Source: UBA1038 sp964481445
GTDB taxonomy: Bacteria; Bacillota; Clostridia; Christensenellales; Aristaeellaceae
Assembly: GCA_964481445.1 (NCBI GenBank)
Contig: CAYZTQ010000014.1
Location: 1 to 30,047 of the forward strand
Length of the DNA stretch: 30,047 bases
Direction: 5' to 3'
A program made the translations under genes and the position numbers. Below, piece after piece: positions 23,848 to 30,047 of the stretch (its first letter is position 1; each line of letters starts with the position of its first letter). Below the pieces are notes generated by a model. The model searched no databases, was not told the DNA's origin, and was given only the letters and a program-made list of their open reading frames with translations.

Positions 23848-24834
23848 TCACATGCCGGTCAGGCCCGTGCGCTCAATGGATTCAATGAAGTAGCGCTGCG
23901 TGAAGATGTACAGTATCAGCAGCGGCGCGATGACCAGCAGACAGGCGGCCTGCATGCGGGTGGCAATGAGCGCCGAATCGGTATAATTTCCGCCAATGCT
24001 GGCAAGGTTCTGCAGATTCTGCTGGAAGCCGGCCAGCGCCGTGGCCAGGGTATTGTGGTTCTTCATGAACATGGCAGGGGTATAGTAATCGTTCCAGCTC
24101 CAGACAAGCGCAAAGAGCAGCACGGTCAGCACTACAGTACCGGAATTGGGCAGCATGATGTTGGTGAAAGTGCCGACAGGGTTGCAGCCGTCAATCTCCG
24201 CCGCCTCCTCCAGTTCCCTCGGCATAGAAAGAAAAAACTGCCTGTACACAAAAATATAGATGCCGCTGCGCAGCCCCATGCCAAGAATAGCGGGCAGCCA
24301 GAACAGCCAGTATTTATCAATGAGGTTGATATGGTTCTCTATCTTTCCCCCGCTGAGCGTGCTGAGCAGGCTCATGAGGCCGAAAGGGTCAAAGTATCGG
24401 TACGTGGTATACAGCGAGGTCGATACAGTCTGCTGCGGTACAATCATGGTGAGCACAACCAGCATGAACAGAACCTTCTTGCCGCGGAACTCAAAGCGCG
24501 CGAACCCATACCCTACGACCATGCAGGCAGATACCTGAATAAGGCTGGTAACGACTGCCGTCAGCAGGGTGTTGACAAGGGCCGGCCCCATGTCAAGAAT
24601 CTGCACCGCGTCGCGGATGTTTTCCATGGTCAGGCTTTTGGGCAGCCAGATAACGGCCGGATCATAAGTCTGCATGTAGGGCTTGAAGGCGTTGGAAATC
24701 ATATACAGCACCGGATAGATCAGGACAAAGGAAAGGGCCCCCAGCAGCATATAGCGCAGCGCGCGCCACAAAGCGGCGCCTGCGTGGCGCGCCAGCATAT
24801 GCTTTTTTGCTTTCAAAGCAGTGATTTTCTGCAT
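23848..24834 (-). CDS. ABC transporter permease, MalG type
   Basis: The 328-residue product is a carbohydrate importer permease with about six membrane segments and the EAA loop MPRELEEAAEIDGCNPVGTF. ATG 24834 is used: GGAGG lies in the end of the preceding gene and the stop of that gene is one base away, whereas the upstream in-frame start at 24882 would overlap the partner by 47 bases. It is the last gene of the operon from 29990. No terminator could be recognised after its stop. No ATPase is encoded nearby. Confidence 0.9.
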   Translation of the reverse strand: MQKITALKAKKHMLARHAGAALWRALRYMLLGALSFVLIYPVLYMISNAFKPYMQTYDPAVIWLPKSLTMENIRDAVQILDMGPALVNTLLTAVVTSLIQVSACMVVGYGFARFEFRGKKVLFMLVVLTMIVPQQTVSTSLYTTYRYFDPFGLMSLLSTLSGGKIENHINLIDKYWLFWLPAILGMGLRSGIYIFVYRQFFLSMPRELEEAAEIDGCNPVGTFTNIMLPNSGTVVLTVLLFALVWSWNDYYTPAMFMKNHNTLATALAGFQQNLQNLASIGGNYTDSALIATRMQAACLLVIAPLLILYIFTQRYFIESIERTGLTGM

Positions 24835-24835
24835 G

Positions 24836-25756
24836 CTAAGCCTCCATTTTGCGGGCTGTGCGTCCGAGAATGCCAAAGGCAATGCCCAGCATCAGCGCGA
24901 TCAGCAGCGTATACAGCCAACTCATGCTGGCTGCCAGACCGAATTGAAACTGCCGGCCAAAACCGGTCCGGTAGATGGCTGCCATCACCTGATTGCCAGC
25001 GTTTTCGGTGCCATAAGCCATAAAAGAATCGATGATGGTATATACAACGTTGAGCAGCATAATTGGAAGCGAAAGCGGTAAGGTGATGCGCCAGAAATTA
25101 TCCCAGGCGCCCGCTCCTTCAATCACCGATGCCTCATAGGTACTGACAGGGATTTTCTGAAGGCCGGACAGAAAAAGCAGAATCTGCACCCCGCACTCCA
25201 TCAGAATGGAGAACACACGGTTCACAAGACCGCTGATGCTGCCAATCAAGCCTGCGGACAGCCCGGCCGATCGCATCACATCCGCAAGGCCCTGACTTTG
25301 AAAGATGTAGGCATTCTGAGTGCCGGACAGCGCGTTGGCGTTGATGATGCCCTGCAACATGACATAAACAACACCCGACGTAATGATGACCGGCAGAAAG
25401 AAGACGCTGCGGAAGAAGGTGCGCCCCTTAAAGGGGCGATTGAGCAGCACTGCGATAAAGAGACTCAGGATGGTAATCAGCGGGACACGGTAAGCCATTT
25501 CAATCAGTTCATCTGTCAGCAGAGGCAGAAATTTAGCATCCCGCAGCAGCATGAACGCGTAGTTATCCAGCCCCACCCAGTTGGCAGTAAATCCATTGGC
25601 CGACATCTTGAGGCTGTTGAGAGAATAATACAAGGACTCAAAGGCGGGAAAAAGAAAAAACAGAGTGAAACCAAGCAGCCAGGGAAGTATAAATAAATAA
25701 CCCCAGCGCCCTTTTCGTTTTTTCAACCTGCTGGATCCTATCTTAACGGAGCTCAC
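24836..25756 (-). CDS. ABC transporter permease, MalF type
   Basis: The 306-residue product is the MalF-like partner, with an early segment GYLFILPWLLGFTLFFLFPA, about six membrane spans and an EAA loop VSTYEASVIEGAGAWDNFWR. The start is GTG at 25756, two bases after the stop of the DUF5696-like gene, with GGAGG nine bases upstream inside that gene; coupling is likely. Linked to the NHL-TPR-Yip1 and DUF5696-like genes rather than to a binding protein within this window. Confidence 0.9.
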   Translation of the reverse strand: MSSVKIGSSRLKKRKGRWGYLFILPWLLGFTLFFLFPAFESLYYSLNSLKMSANGFTANWVGLDNYAFMLLRDAKFLPLLTDELIEMAYRVPLITILSLFIAVLLNRPFKGRTFFRSVFFLPVIITSGVVYVMLQGIINANALSGTQNAYIFQSQGLADVMRSAGLSAGLIGSISGLVNRVFSILMECGVQILLFLSGLQKIPVSTYEASVIEGAGAWDNFWRITLPLSLPIMLLNVVYTIIDSFMAYGTENAGNQVMAAIYRTGFGRQFQFGLAASMSWLYTLLIALMLGIAFGILGRTARKMEA

Positions 25757-25757
25757 G

Positions 25758-27962
25758 CTATTTCACCTCCCCGACCAGATAGCCTTCCGCAGGAACCAGA
25801 TGGCCTTCCAGCACCTGCTCCTGCGCGCTGTAATTGACATAAACCGCGGTCTTGCCGCCATAGACCGTCACGCTGCCGTTTGGAAGATTCCGGTGATCGG
25901 TCATTTCCAGATGGCTGAGCGGCAAGAGCACCCCGGCAAGCTCTTCATACACTGTCCCTGCCTCTTCTGCCCAGGTACGGTAATCCGGACTCAGCAGCCA
26001 GACCATGCGCGAATCAGCAAGCTCATGAAGGTTTTTGCCGATAAACGCGAAATGCGGGCTTGCCCCGTACTCCAGGAGTTTCAGCATCAGCTGGCGCGGC
26101 CGCGCCGCCTGGTTCATCATGCCGATGCTGTATGGAACACTGCCATGCAGAACAAGCTGATAGAAGGGCACGCTCTCATCTTCAATGTCGTAGCGGCTGG
26201 ATCCACCGGGTACACCAACAAGGTGCCTGGCCAGCACAGCGGCATACATGTTGCCCCCGTCCAGCAGCAGATCCTGTTTTGACGCGGCCAGCACTTCGCG
26301 CATCAGATGAGGTATCTTTCCCCTGCCCGTTCCGCCGCTTCGGTTATCTGATGTACAGATATCGGCAGCTGAGAGCAAAGCCAGTCCGGAAAGCCCGGTG
26401 CGGGAAAAGCTTTCAAAATAGCGTCTGTAAAAATGATCGTATTTGGCAGGGCTCAGCAAATACCATGGGCGTACGGCCATATCAATCGTCTTGAGGCCAT
26501 AATTGAATTGATATTGCAGCTGCGGCGTATTGACAGGGCTCAGCACGGCGTCCCGTATTGCCCAGAAGCCCTTGCCCTGCCTGTAGACCCGCATGAAGTC
26601 GGCCGCGGGATACAGCGCTCCTCCCTCGCGGTGCAGTCTTTCATCAAGGAGTTTCATTTCTTCCAGAGAACCGAGAGCGGGCAGTATCTCCGCCCTGTCC
26701 GGCAGATGCTCAAAGGCTGATCCCGGCATCCACTGCTGATAGCGCACTATGGTTTGTGAAGCGCCCACCGCGTCCAGCATCAGCCCCAGATCCCGCACCT
26801 CTGTGAGCGGTATAGTTTTTGTGTAGGGGATGCCGAAAAGCTGCGATCTCTTCTTCATATAGCCGAAGGCATCAATATAGAGCGGATACTCCCCTTCTTT
26901 CACCCGGCTCAGAAGCCCCTGTTCCGTCTTCAGGTACTCCCGGTATTTTGCGGCCATTCCCACATAGCCTGCCTTTTCGCCCGCGAGCGGATAGTATCGC
27001 AGTTCAAAAACGCCCTCCGTCAGCCCATCCCGCTCGCCGATACTGATGACCGAGCTGCCAAACTCCTTGCTCGACATCACCATCGAGCCTGCGGTTTTCA
27101 ACATAAAGCGCGAGTAGGCAAAGTTGTAGCTGGTCAAATTCGAAACCCGGGCCAGAATCCTTGCCTTGGCATCATTGCCGGTCACTACGGCAAACAGCCC
27201 ATGCGGATCAGTCCCTTCATGACAGGTGCCAAAGACAGGCATCCGCGCGATTTCCTCGCGCGTCTGCGCCTGCGCCGGGCCGCTTTGGGCAATCTGACCC
27301 TCGACCCCGTAATCCTTGCCATACATCAGGGCATTATATTCAGGCATAGAAGTTTTACCGTTATTAAAACGAATCAGCGCGCCCGAACCGTCCGGTACCA
27401 GCAAGTAGCCTTCTTCTTCAGCGCTGCCCGCGCCGAAGGCAGGCAGAATATCAACACTGTTTACGCTGTTGAGGTTGGTCTTGCCCTCCGCATCGGGGTA
27501 GCACACAATCTCTTCTACCGGCAGCTGCACCAGGAGATAATCCTCCTTCAGTTGGTAACGCAGCTGCAGGCGGATACCCGCCTTGGGAAAGTCATAGCTG
27601 GCGCAAACTCCCTGATCAATCGGGCTCATCTTCATGTGACCGCCCTTAACAGAATCCACCGAGCTGGACAGAGACAACGCCGTGCCACGCTCATTGCTGT
27701 AACCGACGAGCACCTGGCTGAGCAGTGTTTGCTTATGGATCCCCTTGGCTTTGCGGTCGGCCTTCACAGGGTTTGAGTACCAGCGGTATCCGTCCGCGCG
27801 GCTTTCCAGAATGATGCCGCCTGATTTTTCATCGGCATACAGAATAAGCGCTTCATTTTCCGCAGCCTGGCGATAGCCTTTGGGCAGCTTCTCAGCCGCC
27901 GCCGAGCCGAAGACCGGAAGGAGAATACAGACAATCAGATAAATACCAATCAAGCGTCTCAT
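25758..27962 (-). CDS. Exported DUF5696-like protein of an ABC importer operon
   Basis: The 734-residue product begins with a signal peptide (about residues 1-23, ending GSAAAE) and so acts outside the membrane. The N-terminal half is rich in beta strands, the middle has alternating strand and helix segments with several acidic and aromatic clusters (for example DAFGYMKKRSQLFGIPYTKT), and the C-terminus is beta-rich. This resembles a glycoside-hydrolase-like arrangement of sandwich, barrel and sandwich. I recognise it as the DUF5696 type often found beside MalF/MalG permeases. Catalytic activity is not established. AGGAGGG precedes the ATG, nine bases after the NHL-TPR-Yip1 stop. Confidence 0.7.
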   Translation of the reverse strand: MRRLIGIYLIVCILLPVFGSAAAEKLPKGYRQAAENEALILYADEKSGGIILESRADGYRWYSNPVKADRKAKGIHKQTLLSQVLVGYSNERGTALSLSSSVDSVKGGHMKMSPIDQGVCASYDFPKAGIRLQLRYQLKEDYLLVQLPVEEIVCYPDAEGKTNLNSVNSVDILPAFGAGSAEEEGYLLVPDGSGALIRFNNGKTSMPEYNALMYGKDYGVEGQIAQSGPAQAQTREEIARMPVFGTCHEGTDPHGLFAVVTGNDAKARILARVSNLTSYNFAYSRFMLKTAGSMVMSSKEFGSSVISIGERDGLTEGVFELRYYPLAGEKAGYVGMAAKYREYLKTEQGLLSRVKEGEYPLYIDAFGYMKKRSQLFGIPYTKTIPLTEVRDLGLMLDAVGASQTIVRYQQWMPGSAFEHLPDRAEILPALGSLEEMKLLDERLHREGGALYPAADFMRVYRQGKGFWAIRDAVLSPVNTPQLQYQFNYGLKTIDMAVRPWYLLSPAKYDHFYRRYFESFSRTGLSGLALLSAADICTSDNRSGGTGRGKIPHLMREVLAASKQDLLLDGGNMYAAVLARHLVGVPGGSSRYDIEDESVPFYQLVLHGSVPYSIGMMNQAARPRQLMLKLLEYGASPHFAFIGKNLHELADSRMVWLLSPDYRTWAEEAGTVYEELAGVLLPLSHLEMTDHRNLPNGSVTVYGGKTAVYVNYSAQEQVLEGHLVPAEGYLVGEVK

Positions 27963-27971
27963 TTTTCCCTC

Positions 27972-29990
27972 CTAAATCCTGAACATAATTTCGTTGTAAA
28001 GGGTGACGACAAACACCAGAATCTGCTGCAGCAGGCTGTACAGCAGTATAATCAGCACCACAATGATGAGCAGCGTCACAACGGTCAAAAAGAGATTAAG
28101 AAGAGCCCGCTTCAGGGTGAGACGGTTAACCTGATACTGCCCGGTCAGCCCCATCACAAGCGCCCAGAAGACGCCGAGGGTCTTGAGCATTTTAAGGAAA
28201 ACGCCCATCTCATTGCTGACAAAGTTGGAGATGAACGCAGATGCAAGCTGCGTCATGATCACAGGCAGCAGAGCGTAAGAGAGCACAATGAAAAGCTCCC
28301 CCCGTTTTCCTTCACAATCGTCCATCAGCGAGGAAACCGCGAGGTTTGATACATAAACCAGCAAGAACGCCCCGATGGTGCTCCCAAAGAGCAGAAAGAC
28401 GTTGAGATGCTCCAGTCTGTTGAAGTTAAAGATGAAGCCGGTTCCGACATAGGTGATGACAGATGTTATGAAGAACAGCAGAACCATCATCACACCGACA
28501 CGCACGCTGCCAGCGCCTTCCGCTTTCACCTCGTCAAAAGCGGCGTAGGGATGCAGCATCGCGCGCAAGGGGAACCACTGCGCTTTCTGATTCATGCCGG
28601 TTGATGCGTACCGCCGAAAGCGCTTTCGGACTTGATTCAACACAAACGCGAGGGCAGCTGCTCCGAATATCCAACCGATATGCGCTCGTATCCAAATGAG
28701 CGACTGCTCCTTAAAGGCATCAGAGTAGCCCTGTTTGTCGTTGGCAAGCCGATAGCTGGCCATCGCGTTCTCGTAGTCTTCCATTTGAAAGTACGCGCGG
28801 CCCAAAGCTCTGTGCGCCATGGCGAAGTTGTGGTCCATGCGCAGCACGCGCTCCCACAGCGAAATGGACTCTGTATACAAACCCTGCGCGTACTGCGCGC
28901 TCGCTTCATGGATGGTCCGTCCGAAATCCGTCTCTTCGAAACGTGTAATGGTCCCTGTTTCACTATCCAATACCAGAATGTCCCCCCCTATCTCTTCTAA
29001 GGAGACAGGCGTTTGGAATAAGCCGAGCTGATTGCCAAAGCCTCCGAACTGCAGGACGGGACCACGTGTGTGTTCGCCATACTGCAGAACACACTTCGCG
29101 TTTTTATCAAGAACCGTCAGCAGGCCATCCTGCTGGCAAAGCGAATCCGCAAGCGTCAGACCGCTGCCGACATAAGTCTCCGGCAAAATGTTGATGCCCA
29201 TGGGATTGAGCTTGACCAGAGCCTGCACACTGGCCGTTTCCGACACCGTAACGACAGCATAAATCATGTCTTCGTCGTCAATGACCATGTTGGCATACTC
29301 AATCGGCACAAAAGATTCCATGGCTTCGCGCTGCTCTCTGGTCATCACTGAACGCCAGAGCTTCTGCAGCAGCATTTTGGCCGTTACAGCCACATGGCTG
29401 GCTCCGAAAAAATTGAGAAACGCCCCATCCTCATAATAACAGAGCAGCCCCTGATAAACTCCCGCGGACAGCACATAAACTCTCCCGGCGCTGTCCACTA
29501 CCACCTTTTGCGGGCGGTATGGCGTATCCGCGCCATACAGGTCGCTGACCGGGCGGTCATAGCGGCGCAAAAGGTCGCCCTGCCTGTTCATGCACAAGAC
29601 GCTGCCGACGCCCTCATCTGCTACGAAGATTTCGCCTTTCCGGCTGACGAAGACACCCGTTGGGCTGACAAAGGTTACATCCCCTGCCGCGGCATACTCA
29701 CGGACATATCGCAAGTCTTTATCCAGCACCACTAAGCGAGCGTTGCCAGTATCGACAACATACATTTCTTCGGCAGCACGGTCAAAATACAAATCCTGAG
29801 GATTGTTAAACCGGCCCGCACCAGCAGTTTCTCCGGTATATTTCCCTGCGGGCACATATCCGACAGGGGCAGGAACTCGATTGCCATAGGCATTGCTTGT
29901 GGTTCCCGTATATGAGCTTTCCTCGGCCGGAGCAATCATGGGGGCGCACAACAGGAGGGCCACGCACAGAAACGCCGCGATTTTCTTCAT
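27972..29990 (-). CDS. NHL-propeller, TPR and Yip1-domain membrane protein
   Basis: The 672-residue product begins with a signal peptide (about residues 1-23). Residues of about 50-350 carry NHL-type repeats such as NPQDLYFDRAAEEMYVVDTG and GVFVSRKGEIFVADEG, expected to form a beta propeller. TPR-like helices follow (about 370-430, around AMAHRALGRAYFQMEDYENA). A membrane segment near 445-460 precedes a Yip1-type domain with about five membrane spans to the C-terminus. The propeller and TPR part should lie outside the membrane. AGGAGG precedes the ATG. The operon probably extends beyond 30047. A role as sensor or scaffold for the MalF/MalG importer is inference; no enzyme motif is seen. Confidence 0.75.
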   Translation of the reverse strand: MKKIAAFLCVALLLCAPMIAPAEESSYTGTTSNAYGNRVPAPVGYVPAGKYTGETAGAGRFNNPQDLYFDRAAEEMYVVDTGNARLVVLDKDLRYVREYAAAGDVTFVSPTGVFVSRKGEIFVADEGVGSVLCMNRQGDLLRRYDRPVSDLYGADTPYRPQKVVVDSAGRVYVLSAGVYQGLLCYYEDGAFLNFFGASHVAVTAKMLLQKLWRSVMTREQREAMESFVPIEYANMVIDDEDMIYAVVTVSETASVQALVKLNPMGINILPETYVGSGLTLADSLCQQDGLLTVLDKNAKCVLQYGEHTRGPVLQFGGFGNQLGLFQTPVSLEEIGGDILVLDSETGTITRFEETDFGRTIHEASAQYAQGLYTESISLWERVLRMDHNFAMAHRALGRAYFQMEDYENAMASYRLANDKQGYSDAFKEQSLIWIRAHIGWIFGAAALAFVLNQVRKRFRRYASTGMNQKAQWFPLRAMLHPYAAFDEVKAEGAGSVRVGVMMVLLFFITSVITYVGTGFIFNFNRLEHLNVFLLFGSTIGAFLLVYVSNLAVSSLMDDCEGKRGELFIVLSYALLPVIMTQLASAFISNFVSNEMGVFLKMLKTLGVFWALVMGLTGQYQVNRLTLKRALLNLFLTVVTLLIIVVLIILLYSLLQQILVFVVTLYNEIMFRI

Positions 29991-30047
29991 GTTTCCCTCC
30001 TATAAAAAGTCAACAGTTTTTAGGCTGTCTGCTGTATTGCTTCTTCG

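Noticed and set aside
1..30047. CRISPR arrays, tRNA or rRNA genes, insertion sequences and prophage genes
   Set aside because: None was seen when reading both strands; coding sequence fills nearly the whole window and no gap is longer than about 255 bases.

Overview
The window is bacterial and reads as one large carbohydrate-use locus from a member of the Bacillota (Clostridia-like). The basis is strong AGGAGG ribosome binding sites, moderately high GC, LplB/LplC-type and MalF/MalG-type ABC permeases, a LacI-family regulator and an anaerobic glycyl radical enzyme. No taxonomic marker gene is present, so a finer assignment is not supported. I saw no rRNA, tRNA, CRISPR array, insertion sequence or phage gene.

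Layout. (1) 1-64: the start of a fucU-type sugar mutarotase, minus strand. (2) 287-2097: a zinc-dependent sugar/polyol dehydrogenase and a sugar isomerase/epimerase, plus strand. (3) 8582-2169, minus strand: an operon of a GHL6-like hydrolase, a GH106-like (alpha-L-rhamnosidase family) hydrolase and a LacI-family regulator. (4) 8837-10870: a GH13-like hydrolase, plus strand. (5) 11454-10915: a D-lyxose isomerase-like cupin, minus strand. (6) 11550-17839, plus strand: glycyl radical enzyme, its radical SAM activase, amidohydrolase, ribokinase and GH10-like hydrolase, with three tight or overlapping junctions at its start. (7) 20155-17925, minus strand: a family 1 solute-binding protein and a nucleoside hydrolase. 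(8) 23699-20276, minus strand: a second solute-binding protein with LplB/LplC permeases. (9) 29990-23848, minus strand: an NHL-TPR-Yip1 membrane protein, a DUF5696-like protein and MalF/MalG permeases; this operon probably continues beyond the window.

The unifying signal is a palindrome of the form GGNTAAACGTTTNNCC. It occurs seven times, only between genes, and six of the seven copies sit 6-17 bases downstream of a recognisable -10 box. The LacI-family protein encoded at the end of operon (3) is the obvious candidate to bind it. It would repress its own operon, the mutarotase, dehydrogenase, GH13, lyxose isomerase and both solute-binding-protein operons.

The four glycoside hydrolases lack signal peptides, so I infer that oligosaccharides are imported whole and cut in the cytoplasm. 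The released sugars would then pass through mutarotase, isomerase, dehydrogenase and kinase steps. The least explained part is the glycyl radical enzyme. It keeps the Cys-x-Glu arrangement of radical dehydratases in an unusual Gly-Cys-Gly-Glu-Tyr setting, is short (727 residues), and sits beside a lactonase-type amidohydrolase and a PfkB kinase. A radical elimination step on a sugar derivative is a plausible new pathway. The membrane protein at 29990-27972, which joins an extracytoplasmic propeller, TPR repeats and a Yip1 domain and lies beside an importer, is the second feature of uncertain role.
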